The notes: a model not told the origin generated them from the letters alone. A stretch of 24,034 nt of DNA from Phycisphaerales bacterium UBA1161 (GCA_002311745.1 DBZL01000050.1:25573-49606), one strand, 5' to 3'; counted from the stretch's first letter, positions 15,549-23,988 are shown. Made by a program: numbers and translations.

Positions 15549-15577
15549 AATATAGCGAAGCAACCCGCGCCTGTACA
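15549..15577 (-). promoter_or_regulatory. candidate sigma-70-type promoter for the GH28 pair
   Basis: On the minus strand, TGTACA (15577-15572) and TATATT (15554-15549) are 17 bases apart. Start would fall near 15542, giving a leader of about 36 bases that includes the GGAGAA site of the first GH28 gene. The -35 box lies in the sequence TGTACATGCGG, which also occurs at the far end of the GH28 unit. Confidence 0.45.
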
Positions 15578-15590
15578 TGCGGTGCAGTAT

Positions 15591-16172
15591 TTACACCGGG
15601 CCTTGCTCGCCCCGGAGCTGGGCCAGTTCCCGGTGCAAGCTATCCAGCGAGTCCAGCAGTTCGTGATGGCGCGTTTCCTCGGCCGTGGGCTTCTTGATGA
15701 CGAACGTGAGGGTTCCCGTCGGCTCCAGAACGGCGCTGTCCACCTCCGCCAGCGAACCGATCCCCTGGCGGTGCGCCGCCGCCGTCAGTTCCGCGCGCGT
15801 CATCAGCTCGCGCTGCAGATGATCTCGCAAAATGTGCCCATCCCTGATCAGGAAATCGCGCTTGCCTTCCACCAGCGTTTCGATGCGGCGATGGCCATGC
15901 AAGAAGCGCACCATGCCCGCGTTGATCGCCAGCAGCGTGGCGGCGCCGATGATCCCGCCGGTGACCGTGTTGTCGTCGCCGATGATCGCGTTCTGCACCG
16001 TGTTGGACAGCGTCAGCAGCACGATCAGATCGAAGGGATTCAGTTGGGCCAGCTCGCGCTTTCCCGCCAGACGAAGCCCGATGACCAGGAAAATGTAGAT
16101 GAAGATCGGCCGCAGGATTTTTTCGATCACGGGCAGAGTTAGAAAGAACATGTCGTGCCAGGGGACGGACAT
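15591..16172 (-). CDS. DUF421 (YetF-like) membrane protein
   Basis: This 193-residue inner-membrane protein has three TM helices (about 14-35, 46-62 and 70-90) and a soluble C-terminal DUF421 domain. Family features are the segment LAGKRELAQLNPFDLIVLL, the NTVQNAIIGDDN turn between TM2 and TM3, and the later GHILRDHLQRELMT and VDSAVLEPTGTLTFVIKK strands. Length is near normal for short YetF proteins. The ATG at 16172 has GGAGG 8 bases upstream; in-frame codons further upstream run toward the previous gene and are not needed. It starts 65 bases after the DUF4175-like gene. The molecular function of this family is not well defined. Confidence 0.9.
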   Translation of the reverse strand: MSVPWHDMFFLTLPVIEKILRPIFIYIFLVIGLRLAGKRELAQLNPFDLIVLLTLSNTVQNAIIGDDNTVTGGIIGAATLLAINAGMVRFLHGHRRIETLVEGKRDFLIRDGHILRDHLQRELMTRAELTAAAHRQGIGSLAEVDSAVLEPTGTLTFVIKKPTAEETRHHELLDSLDSLHRELAQLRGEQGPV

Positions 16173-16237
16173 GGGATTGCCTCCCGGGTTAGAGTCGCCC
16201 AGATGATAACAAGCGGAACCCGCCCGCCGCAGGGGGG

Positions 16238-19200
16238 TCATTGATCCGACAGTTTGCGGTAATACTGCTTGAGGGCTTCGGACCAGTCGGCGGGGAGTTG
16301 GCCCTTCATGACGTCGTCGATTTCCTGCCGGGTTTTGCCGCTCGGCTGGGGCGTGGTGTCCAGTTGCACGTGAATGCGCCCGCCCAGCAGCATCCGGCTG
16401 GCCTCCAGCGATTCGATCAGCACGTCACGCTGGCTCAGGGCATCGTTGTAGCGGTTGGCCTGCAAATCCGACTCGACGCGCCGCATCGCCGCGATCGCCT
16501 TGAGCAGCTTGAAATTGTCGTAGCGGGGAAGGCGGTATTGCAGATTGAATCGCTGGGCGGCGTTGCGCAGTTCCACCTGCTTCTGCGCCAGCCGGGCCAG
16601 TTGCTGCTGGACCTCCGGCGGCAGGGGGCCTTCCAATCCCACGCCGCCCTGGCCGCTGAGCTTGCCGCCGCCGGTGGCTCCGCCGGTGGGCTCCGGGCTG
16701 CTGTCCTTGATCTGTCCTTTTTGAAACGGCGTCTGGTCCAAGCGCGTGGGCGTGTCTCGCCCGCCTTTGCCGCGGGCGCTGTCGCCGACAAATTCGCCTT
16801 CGCTTTGACCGGTGCGCCCCTCGCCGCTGCGGCCGGCAAGCTGTCGCTCGTCGGGCAGCACGTTGCCCGTCACGCCCCGCGCTGAGGAATCGGACAGGGT
16901 GGCATTCGACGCCTGCCCGCCGGATTCCTCCCCGCCGGGCGACTGCGCCTTGGCGCCGGCATCCCCCAGGGCCTTGAACAAATCCTCCTGCTGCTCCAGC
17001 AGATCGCCGATCATGTCCTCCAATTCCTTGGGCAGCTCGGGCATGGCCTGGGGGACCACGGCGGCCGGGGCCTCCTGCGATTGCCTGGCCCGATCCGGCC
17101 GGTCGGACAGCCACTTCTGCATGTTTTTCAGCTCCTCCTCGGCTGCCGCCGCGGCGGACTTCTCGGCCGGAACGGCAACATCCGCCGCCTGGTCCTTGAG
17201 CGCGTCGGCCGCCATCGTCACGTCCACCTCGATCCCGTAAAGGTCCTTTACAAGCTCGGGATTGGAAAAATCCTGCGGGGCGCCGTTGGAAAAATCGGCA
17301 ATGCTCTGCTGCAAAAAGGCGTCGAGCTTGTCCTGGGCCATCTGCAAATCGCCAAGCGATTTGCGGTCGGCATCGTCGAAGTTGTCCACCGGCTTCTGCG
17401 CCAAGGGCGCGGTCTGAGACAAAATCCGCCGCTGCTGCGCCGCGAATTCCTGAAGCGCCTGCGCCAGCTTCGTGAAGGGATCAGGCTGAGCAGCAAGCGG
17501 TTGGGTGCCGCTGGGCTCCGGCCGCGTCGCCGCTGGCGCCGCAGAGTCCAGTTGCCCCAGAAGGCTGCTCAGCGTGCTGAGGATGACCTGCTGCCGCTGG
17601 CGCAAAACCGCCAGCAGACGAGTCTGTTCTTTGGCGATCGGCTCGGCCGCGATCGCCGCGGAAAGATCCGCGGCTTCCTTGGCGGGGTTCACCGCCAGCA
17701 TCTGCAGCGTGCGCTGCACGATGGCCGTGGCGGCGTCGAATTCAAATCGGTCGGCCGTATCCAGCATCAGCTTCCGCAAATCCGCCTGGCCGGAGCCAAT
17801 CTTGGGCAGTTCCGCCCGGTTGCCCGCCGCAGCCGTCGCCGTCCGGTCCATCAACTCCTGCTGCATTTGGAGCATCTGCCTCAGCAGGGCGCGCAGCTTG
17901 TCCAGGTTCTGCTTCTGCTGCTGGGCCAATCGCCGCCCATCGGCGAATTTGATTTCGATCACCGGCCCGCGAGCCGTCTGCGGTCCGGCGCCCGCCAATG
18001 GCTGGCGAAGGTCGCGGTTGTCCACCGCTTCCACTTGCAGATGGACCGTCCGGCCGTCGCCGACTTGTTCGGCCGTCAGATGGATCGGAATGGCCAAGCG
18101 CGAAGATGCGCCCTGCAGATTCTGCTGTGCCACCGGGGCCAGCGGTGCATCGCCGACGCCCATCAGCACGCGGCCCTCGGTCAGACCCCAGTCATCGCTC
18201 AATTCGGCCCGCACCGTCAGGTCCGAGGTCGGCGTTGTCGTCATGTCGCGAGCGGGCCAAATCATTTTGATGCTCGGCGGCTGATCGATCTGGCAACCAA
18301 TCGCCAGGGGGCTCTGGGGCAACTTGGAGATGATTTGTGCGCCCTGCAGAAGGTTGACCGACAGCGTCGTATCCGCCAGGATCGTCAGCTCCGCCGAAAA
18401 ATGCCGCGCGTCCGGACCGGCGGTCAATTCCATTTGCCGCCCATCGCTGATTTGCAAAATGGCGCGCTGCACGGGGACGTCGATCCCGAGGGCGATTTGC
18501 AGAATGCTGCCTTGGGGCACGGCGGTGCCCGGAGAATACGAGTGTGCCTGCAAGCCCGTGTAACGTGGCGGCGTGACCTGCACCCTCATCTCCAGCAGTT
18601 TCACTTCCGGCACGACGTTCACGCGGTACCACGGCGTCTGCGACGATCCGAGCTCCGCGCGATAGCGCATCGACTGCGTGACGTGCTCGAGCCGGCAGGC
18701 GTACCGCAAGCCAGTGTCGGCCGGCATGGGGGCCAGGGCCATGGTGGCTGGGGCATCCGCTCCGTCGAAGATGAGCCGCGCCTCGGGCCGCTGGGGGCCG
18801 GCGGCGAGGATGACGATTTCCAGGGGCTGGCCCGCGACGAGCGTCGCATCGCCCGGCTGCACGTCCATGATGCGCATCGCTCCCGATTGTGGCACGAATC
18901 GCAGGGGGGCAAGCATCTGCTGCCAGCCGTGCACCGCCTGAGCACGAAATCCGACCGCCGCCACCAGAACCGCGGCCGCCACCACCAGCAGTCGCTTGAG
19001 CAGCGGTTTTAAGTCGGCAAGCCGCACCGCCTGGTCCAGCGGTTTTTGCTCGATCAACAGGTGAATCTCCTCGAAGATTTCTCCCAAGAGCGGGCTGGAT
19101 TGCAGATCGCTCGCCCTGGCCAGCAGGACGCTGTTGGTCAGGCCGTTGTGCAGGCCGGGGATGCGCTGCTCGATCAGCCGGGCCATTTCCAGCGGCCGCG

Positions 19201-19459
19201 GCCGCGACCAAATCGGCCGGGCCAGCCAGAAGATTGCCGAGACAATCAGCCATGCCGCCCAGACGGCGAGCAGCGCCATCGTGGCCGGGCCTTGTCGCAG
19301 AAGATGTGCCGCCACCGCCGCCGCCACGGTGGCCGCCGCCGCCCACGCCAGCCAGAGCAGCGCTCCGCCCAGCAGCCGGATCGCCCGGTGTTTGCGTCCG
19401 ATGGCGTCGAGCCGGTCCTCGATCAGCAAGTAAGCTGCCTTGGGTGCCAAATCCGTCAC
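16238..19459 (-). CDS. large DUF4175-like membrane protein
   Basis: This 1073-residue protein has an N-terminal membrane module: two TM helices (about 30-52 and 58-82), the segment ARLIEQRIPGLHNGLTNSVL (about 93-112) and a third TM (about 157-172). Beta-rich domains with VTPPRYTGL follow (about 200-480), then long helical, coiled-coil-type stretches. A Gly/Ser-rich disordered region leads to a conserved-looking helical end (LKQYYRKLS). The layout fits planctomycete DUF4175 proteins. Start choice: GTG 19459 has GGAG 6 bases upstream, while ATG 19489 (10 residues longer) has no clear site; either is possible. It probably works with the MoxR/VWA system, inferred from family habit and from the membrane module it shares with the protein at 6485-8368. 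Confidence 0.8.
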   Translation of the reverse strand: MTDLAPKAAYLLIEDRLDAIGRKHRAIRLLGGALLWLAWAAAATVAAAVAAHLLRQGPATMALLAVWAAWLIVSAIFWLARPIWSRPRPLEMARLIEQRIPGLHNGLTNSVLLARASDLQSSPLLGEIFEEIHLLIEQKPLDQAVRLADLKPLLKRLLVVAAAVLVAAVGFRAQAVHGWQQMLAPLRFVPQSGAMRIMDVQPGDATLVAGQPLEIVILAAGPQRPEARLIFDGADAPATMALAPMPADTGLRYACRLEHVTQSMRYRAELGSSQTPWYRVNVVPEVKLLEMRVQVTPPRYTGLQAHSYSPGTAVPQGSILQIALGIDVPVQRAILQISDGRQMELTAGPDARHFSAELTILADTTLSVNLLQGAQIISKLPQSPLAIGCQIDQPPSIKMIWPARDMTTTPTSDLTVRAELSDDWGLTEGRVLMGVGDAPLAPVAQQNLQGASSRLAIPIHLTAEQVGDGRTVHLQVEAVDNRDLRQPLAGAGPQTARGPVIEIKFADGRRLAQQQKQNLDKLRALLRQMLQMQQELMDRTATAAAGNRAELPKIGSGQADLRKLMLDTADRFEFDAATAIVQRTLQMLAVNPAKEAADLSAAIAAEPIAKEQTRLLAVLRQRQQVILSTLSSLLGQLDSAAPAATRPEPSGTQPLAAQPDPFTKLAQALQEFAAQQRRILSQTAPLAQKPVDNFDDADRKSLGDLQMAQDKLDAFLQQSIADFSNGAPQDFSNPELVKDLYGIEVDVTMAADALKDQAADVAVPAEKSAAAAAEEELKNMQKWLSDRPDRARQSQEAPAAVVPQAMPELPKELEDMIGDLLEQQEDLFKALGDAGAKAQSPGGEESGGQASNATLSDSSARGVTGNVLPDERQLAGRSGEGRTGQSEGEFVGDSARGKGGRDTPTRLDQTPFQKGQIKDSSPEPTGGATGGGKLSGQGGVGLEGPLPPEVQQQLARLAQKQVELRNAAQRFNLQYRLPRYDNFKLLKAIAAMRRVESDLQANRYNDALSQRDVLIESLEASRMLLGGRIHVQLDTTPQPSGKTRQEIDDVMKGQLPADWSEALKQYYRKLSDQ

Positions 19460-19517
19460 GATTCGCTCCGGGGCAAAAACGTGGCCCATTCGATCATCGG
19501 CCGATCACGGCATAGGG

Positions 19518-19549
19518 ATCATAGTGCCGTTCCCCGCCCATATTGCCAA
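19518..19549 (-). promoter_or_regulatory. weak candidate promoter for the DUF4175-like gene
   Basis: On the minus strand, TTGGCA (19549-19544) and TATGAT (19523-19518) are 20 bases apart, longer than the optimum. They lie in the 102-base gap between the glycosyltransferase stop (19562) and the start at 19459. The boxes are good individually, but the spacing lowers confidence. Confidence 0.25.
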
Positions 19550-19561
19550 GACATCCAACCG

Positions 19562-20623
19562 CTAAGACGCCTGACCTTCACTTTGCTTGCGGAACTCCTG
19601 GCCGCGGGCGAACGGGCTCGTCGGCGGCGCCCGGCCGGTGCAGATCTCCTGGTAATAACTCCGCCGCATCGTCCACGTGATTTCCGTGCCATCGTCGAAC
19701 TTGCTGAACGCGTAGGGCCATTGGCAGACTGTCGCGTATCCGTTTTCGAGCAGAGCCGCGCGGTATCGCTGGGCCAATTCCCGCCAGATGTTGAGTTGGG
19801 GGATTTGGAGGTTTTGATAGGTCGTAACGTGTCTCGACACCGCATCGGGGTCCTCGATGTTCCACCCGCTGAAGTGGACGAACATCAAGGGCTGGCCGTC
19901 GGCCAGATACCGGCCTTGCGCGTCGCGCGTCAGCGTTCGCTTATACAGATTCCAATGCGCCAGGTTTGCCCCCGGCTGGGTGAAAATCGTCACGTCGCGG
20001 AAATACTGCGGCACGTGGTTCAGCCAAAGCTGGTCCACGAACAACCCGCGGACTCCGTCGAAGCAGAATTGGCCCAGGCGATCGGTGAACCAGGAAACGA
20101 ACGGCCTGCTCTGCTCGCAGCGTCGCACGCCCAGAAATCCGCCGTTGAACAGCCCGTCGCGCAGATTGGCCACTTCCGTGTCGGCGACGAATTCCGGGCT
20201 GGCCGGCGAGCTGTTGTGCGGGTTGAGCAGCACGCTGGCCGACCGCAGCGCCTTCATCACCTCCGACATCGAGCTCAGGACGTAGATGTCGCTATCCAGA
20301 TAAATCCACGCTGGTGAGGTGGTCCTTTCCCACATGTACACGTGCAACAGTCCGTGCAGGGCACAGCAGAACTCAAGCGGCGTGTAATAGAAGCTCATGC
20401 GCTCGACGAACTCCTGACGCCCCAAGTCCTGCAGCTGCACGGTGATGAACGGCTCGGCGGCAGGGTCGAAATACCCGTCCACGCGGTCGGCCAGGAGCAC
20501 GTACACTTGCGCGGAAGGGTGCACCGCCTTCACCGAACGCGCCAGGACCCGCGCCAGCGCCAGATGCGATTTGGTCACCACGCTACAGATGGTCATCGGC
20601 TCCGTGGCGGTTGATTCGCTCAT
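19562..20623 (-). CDS. glycosyltransferase with DXD motif (GT8-like)
   Basis: This 353-residue cytoplasmic protein has no TM or signal peptide. It opens with ICSVVTKSHLALARVLARSV, the first strand and helix of a GT-A fold. It carries WIYLDSDIYV with the metal-binding DXD motif (Asp110-Ser-Asp112), and later NGGFLGVRR, VDQLWLNHVP and FVHFSGWN, all typical of GT8-like enzymes that handle nucleotide sugars. ATG 20623 is preferred for a GGA 7 bases upstream; ATG 20635, four residues longer, is possible. It follows the TPR glycosyltransferase by 29 bases and is likely cotranscribed with it. Donor and acceptor are unknown; surface glycan or protein glycosylation is plausible. Confidence 0.8.
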   Translation of the reverse strand: MSESTATEPMTICSVVTKSHLALARVLARSVKAVHPSAQVYVLLADRVDGYFDPAAEPFITVQLQDLGRQEFVERMSFYYTPLEFCCALHGLLHVYMWERTTSPAWIYLDSDIYVLSSMSEVMKALRSASVLLNPHNSSPASPEFVADTEVANLRDGLFNGGFLGVRRCEQSRPFVSWFTDRLGQFCFDGVRGLFVDQLWLNHVPQYFRDVTIFTQPGANLAHWNLYKRTLTRDAQGRYLADGQPLMFVHFSGWNIEDPDAVSRHVTTYQNLQIPQLNIWRELAQRYRAALLENGYATVCQWPYAFSKFDDGTEITWTMRRSYYQEICTGRAPPTSPFARGQEFRKQSEGQAS

Positions 20624-20652
20624 GTTCAATTCCATTGTGCCGCGTTATCGGC

Positions 20653-22119
20653 TCACCCGTTTTTGTTCACCCAGGGCAAAGCTCCGAGCAAGAACTTCTT
20701 CAGGGCCTCTGTCATTTCTTGCACCGGGATGTCCCAATCTCCGGGTTGTCTTTGGCGGAACAGCCGTATCTTCGGATACCACGGGGAATCGCTACGATCC
20801 AAAGGCCACAGCGGATAATCCCGATCGCTCAACTGAGGCACCAAGACCCACACGGGCTTTCCAATCGCTCCGGCCAAATGGACGACGGAAGTATCCACGC
20901 ATAGGACCAAATCCAGTTGCTGCACCAGCGCGGCGGTGTCCGCGAAATCATCCAGTTCAGCGGTGTAATCAACCAATTGCAGTCCCGCCGGTGGTACCTG
21001 CGAAGACTCCGGCCCCTTTTGCAGACTGAAGAAGCGCACGCCCGCTACGGCGGCCAGAGGCGCAAAAATGCCTAATGAGCTGGAGCGAAAAATACTGTTG
21101 CTGCCGGCCCAGACCAACCCCACATGGAATGTTCCGTCTTGCGGGACGCGGCCGGACCATTTCCCAAGCCGATCCGGCGGCACGCGGAGATAGGGCATCG
21201 ATGCCGAGGTCGGCAGATTTTCCTGCGTGATTCCCAGAACTCGCGGCAAGCTCTCAAATCGCAGGCGAAGATCAAAATGAGGAAGGCGTTCGCCTTGCGG
21301 AAGGAAACTCAGATCAGGAAAAGAAGCCCGAAACAGAGCAAGCAGGGGCGGGGGGCATTCGATCATGAGCTCGACCCCGCGATCTCGAACCAACGGCAGA
21401 AACCGAACATAGGTCATCGTATCCCCGAGCCTCCGGCTCGGATAGATCAGCAGGACTTTCCCTGGGGCCGGCGATCCATCCCACTGCGGCTGGGCAAAGC
21501 TCCGTTGGTCATGAATGCCATGATCCCATTCGTACTCCTGCCAGCCCTCGGCCCATTGACCTGTCTTTAGCAGCAGCATCCCGCAACGCACATGCGCCCC
21601 AACCAGATCGGGATTGAGGGCGATGGCCCGACGGTACGTATGCAAGGCTTCATCTACCTGCCGGTTCGATTCCAGCGCCATGGCCAGAACGAAGCAGGCA
21701 TCCCCCGAGTCCGGCCGCAATTTCAGGGCCTGGCGACTTACACCAACCGCTTCCTGCGCCTGGTTGTTCATGGTCAGCGCCCAGCCCAAGCTGTACCACG
21801 CCTGGAAGTAGTCGGGCGCCAAAGCGATCGCCCGACGCAGCGCGGCGATGGCCGGTTGATAGTGTCCGCTGGTCACCAATGCGCTTCCCAGGTCGCCGTA
21901 AAAATCCGCGCGACCAGGGTTGAGAGATACAGCCCTCTTTATCAGTTGCACGCCCCCGTCGATGTCTCCCTTCTGCAACTGGACAAGTCCCAGCCTGTGC
22001 AGCGCATCGGCATGATCCGGCTGCACGGCCAGAATCTGGCGGTACAACGTCTCCGCCTCGCGCAGACGCCCGGCCTGGTGATGCCGCGTCGCCGTCTCGA
22101 ACACCGGGTCGATCACCAT
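20653..22119 (-). CDS. TPR-repeat glycosyltransferase (GT9/GT41-like C-terminal domain)
   Basis: This 488-residue protein has five to six TPR units at residues 5-200 (for example AEtLYRQIL, LGLVQLQKGDIDGG and YSLGWALTMNNQAQEA). A GT-B-type domain follows: QWDGSPAPGKVLLI (212-225), RLGDTMTYVRFLPLV (230-244), FHVGLVWAGS (331-340), LDLVLCVDTSVVHLAGAIGKPVW (402-424) and SPWYPKIRLFRQ (445-456). This TPR plus heptosyltransferase-like arrangement is common in bacteria. ATG 22119 is chosen for GAGG about 5 bases upstream and because it starts at the first TPR; the open frame further upstream is only the antisense of lpxB. It likely glycosylates proteins or surface polymers; the substrate is unknown. 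Confidence 0.9.
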   Translation of the reverse strand: MVIDPVFETATRHHQAGRLREAETLYRQILAVQPDHADALHRLGLVQLQKGDIDGGVQLIKRAVSLNPGRADFYGDLGSALVTSGHYQPAIAALRRAIALAPDYFQAWYSLGWALTMNNQAQEAVGVSRQALKLRPDSGDACFVLAMALESNRQVDEALHTYRRAIALNPDLVGAHVRCGMLLLKTGQWAEGWQEYEWDHGIHDQRSFAQPQWDGSPAPGKVLLIYPSRRLGDTMTYVRFLPLVRDRGVELMIECPPPLLALFRASFPDLSFLPQGERLPHFDLRLRFESLPRVLGITQENLPTSASMPYLRVPPDRLGKWSGRVPQDGTFHVGLVWAGSNSIFRSSSLGIFAPLAAVAGVRFFSLQKGPESSQVPPAGLQLVDYTAELDDFADTAALVQQLDLVLCVDTSVVHLAGAIGKPVWVLVPQLSDRDYPLWPLDRSDSPWYPKIRLFRQRQPGDWDIPVQEMTEALKKFLLGALPWVNKNG

Positions 22120-22191
22120 GCGAACCTCATGATCGGGCCAGCTGTCGACGTACCAATTGTGCGGGATGTTCCGCCGCAAATGCAGCCGGAT

Positions 22192-22220
22192 AGGATACAA
22201 TTTAGGGGCGGTTGCGGCAA
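22192..22220 (-). promoter_or_regulatory. candidate promoter for the TPR glycosyltransferase
   Basis: On the minus strand, TTGCCG (22220-22215) and TATCCT (22197-22192) have the ideal 17-base spacer. Each box matches consensus at 4 of 6 positions. Start would be near 22185, a leader of about 65 bases. A plus-strand TACAAT (22196-22201) overlaps it and could serve lpxB, but it has no convincing -35 box. Confidence 0.3.
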
Positions 22221-22332
22221 AAATGGCGCGGTTGCCGATGAGTAAGGGATGCGCCCAGCCGCCCGCCGGCGATCGGCGGCCGCGGCGATTGCCTTGACAC
22301 GTTGGGGGCGTTTCGGTGGAGTGGGCTTTTCC

Positions 22333-23517
22333 ATGGCACGGAGGATTTTCATCACGGTGGCGGAGGCCAGCGGCGACCGGCACGCCGCCAACCTCATCCG
22401 CCAGCTCTGCGCCCTCGACCCGGAGTTGATCGTCGAGGGCCTGGGCGGCAGCGAGATGGCTGCGGCGGGAGCGGTGGTTCACCACGACACGGTCACCAAA
22501 GCCGACATGGGCTGGCGGCGGCTGGCGCAGTATTGGCATTTCCGCCGCCTGCGCAGCTGGACGCGACAGTATTTCCGCCAGCATCCGCCCGATCTGCAAA
22601 TCTGCATCGATTCCTGGACAATGAATTGGCACTGGGCCAGGCTGGCGCACGAGATGCACGTGCCGGTCATGTACTACATCGCCCCGCAGATTTGGGCCAG
22701 CCGACACGGACGCATCAGGCGGCTGGCCCGTTACGTGGACCGCGTGGCGTGCATCCTGCCGTTCGAGGAGCAGGTCTACCGCGACAGCGGGGTGGAGGCG
22801 ACGTTCGTCGGCCATCCGCTGTTCGACATGCTCCCGCCGCAGGGCGCCCGCGACGCATCGGCGCACTTCCCCAACAAGCCGCCGATCATCGGCTTGGTGC
22901 CCGGCTCGCGTGCTTCGGTGGCCCGCGAAAATTTCCCCCATCTGCTCGACGTGGCCCAGCGCATCCTCCAGGCTTTTCCCAACGCCCGATTCCTCATCCC
23001 CACCATGCCCGCGACGCACGAGGTCGTGCACAACATCTTGCTCGAAGGCTCGGGGGCCGCGCCCGTGACTGACGGCGAGATGGAGACTTTCGGCCCCTTC
23101 ACGATCGGCCTCAACCGCTTCGACGAGCTGGTCCCCCAGTGCGATCTGTGCATCAGCGTCTCCGGCACGGCGACGCTGCACGCCGCCGGACTTGGAGTGC
23201 CGCTGATCGTCGTCTATCGCCTCAATCCCCTCATCTGGCACCTGGCCGGTCGCTGGATCGTCAAGACCCGCACCTATTCGCTGGTGAATTTGCTGAACGA
23301 CAATCGCCAGCAGATTGTTCCCGAGTTCGTCCCCTGGTACGGCTCCAACGCCGCCGTCGCCGCCAAGTCGCTGGACCTTTTGCGCAATCCGCAGCTCCTG
23401 ATGGATCAGCGTGACCGATTGGGGAACCTGATTCGCACGTTGAACAAGCCGGGGGCCAGCCGCCGCGCCGCCGCCTTGGCCATGGAGATCATGCTCGCCC
23501 GCGGCAAGACCACCTGA
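22333..23517 (+). CDS. lpxB: lipid-A-disaccharide synthase (GT19)
   Basis: This 394-residue enzyme joins UDP-2,3-diacylglucosamine and lipid X to form lipid A disaccharide at the inner membrane. Family motifs are VAEASGDRHAANLI (9-22), EGLGGSEMAAAG (35-46), YYIAPQIWASR (114-124), LPFEEQVYR (142-150), VGHPLFD (159-165), PGSR (190-193) and SVSGTATLHAAGLGVPLIVVYRLNP (275-299). The residues matching E. coli Asp98 (Asp93) and the PGSR Arg (Arg193) are present, but PDFN after the Asp reads WTMN and the VEV motif near the N-terminus reads WRRL. The ATG at 22333 begins the family N-terminus; GGAG lies about 11 bases upstream. It is divergent from the glycosyltransferase pair; no other lpx gene is in the window. 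Confidence 0.92.
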   Translation: MARRIFITVAEASGDRHAANLIRQLCALDPELIVEGLGGSEMAAAGAVVHHDTVTKADMGWRRLAQYWHFRRLRSWTRQYFRQHPPDLQICIDSWTMNWHWARLAHEMHVPVMYYIAPQIWASRHGRIRRLARYVDRVACILPFEEQVYRDSGVEATFVGHPLFDMLPPQGARDASAHFPNKPPIIGLVPGSRASVARENFPHLLDVAQRILQAFPNARFLIPTMPATHEVVHNILLEGSGAAPVTDGEMETFGPFTIGLNRFDELVPQCDLCISVSGTATLHAAGLGVPLIVVYRLNPLIWHLAGRWIVKTRTYSLVNLLNDNRQQIVPEFVPWYGSNAAVAAKSLDLLRNPQLLMDQRDRLGNLIRTLNKPGASRRAAALAMEIMLARGKTT

Positions 23518-23870
23518 CGGAGCGGTCGGCGAAAGGGGGTGCAAATAAGTTGCTAGTTGCTGGTTGCGCGATTGCGGTAACCCTTTGCGCAGCAGGGGAT
23601 TGGAATCACAATTTCACGATTTTTCAAAAAAGATAGTTAGCCCCCCAGGGCGCGGTTCGAACTGTAATTGCACGTTTTGGCAGGTCGGGGGCAACGGCGG
23701 AGCGGGATTGGCTTTACGATTTTGGCGGGGCAAAAAATGGATAATCGGAGCTGGCTGAAAGGGCGAATCGCCCCTTGATTTTCGCGCGATTTGGAAGGCT
23801 CTGAAAGAGTTCAATTCGGTTTTCGCCGATCGGTTCGATTTTGGGACGATTTTGAAGAGAAGCAAAGGCA

Positions 23871-23962
23871 ACCAGGGAGGCGCGGAGACACGGAGAAAAC
23901 CGCAGAGCATGAAGCGACCAAACCGCCAAGACGCGAAGGGCGCCAAGACAAATACGCCAAGT
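23871..23962. repeat. degenerate intergenic 'cggagacacggag / ccgccaagacgc' text
   Basis: The stretch has the phrases GGCGCGGAGACACGGAGAAA, ACCGCAGAG, AACCGCCAAGACGCGAAGGG and GCGCCAAGACAAATACGCCA. From general knowledge, near-identical phrases recur in intergenic DNA of planctomycetes and other environmental bacteria and are often mis-called as short proteins. Its origin and role are unknown. Confidence 0.6.
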
Positions 23963-23988
23963 GGAGTGGGGCTGCGGCTCGCATCATC

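Noticed and set aside
13944..16142. 732-codon plus-strand open frame
   Set aside because: It lies opposite the second GH28 gene and the DUF421 gene, both with intact family motifs; its Val/Asp/His-rich translation is typical of antisense frames in GC-rich DNA.
17081..19012. 643-codon plus-strand open frame
   Set aside because: Antisense to the DUF4175-like gene; no motif or start signal.
22294..22299. TTGACA as -35 box of an lpxB promoter
   Set aside because: The matching -10 position reads TGGAGT, and the start site would almost touch the ATG; judged coincidental.
22120..23544. In-frame upstream extension of the TPR glycosyltransferase by about 475 codons
   Set aside because: It is exactly antisense to lpxB, has low-complexity composition without motifs, and the ATG at 22119 has a ribosome binding site and starts at the first TPR.
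23614..23946. 110-codon minus-strand open frame in the terminal gap
   Set aside because: It runs through the degenerate intergenic text, with no motif or ribosome binding site; such text is commonly mis-called as protein.
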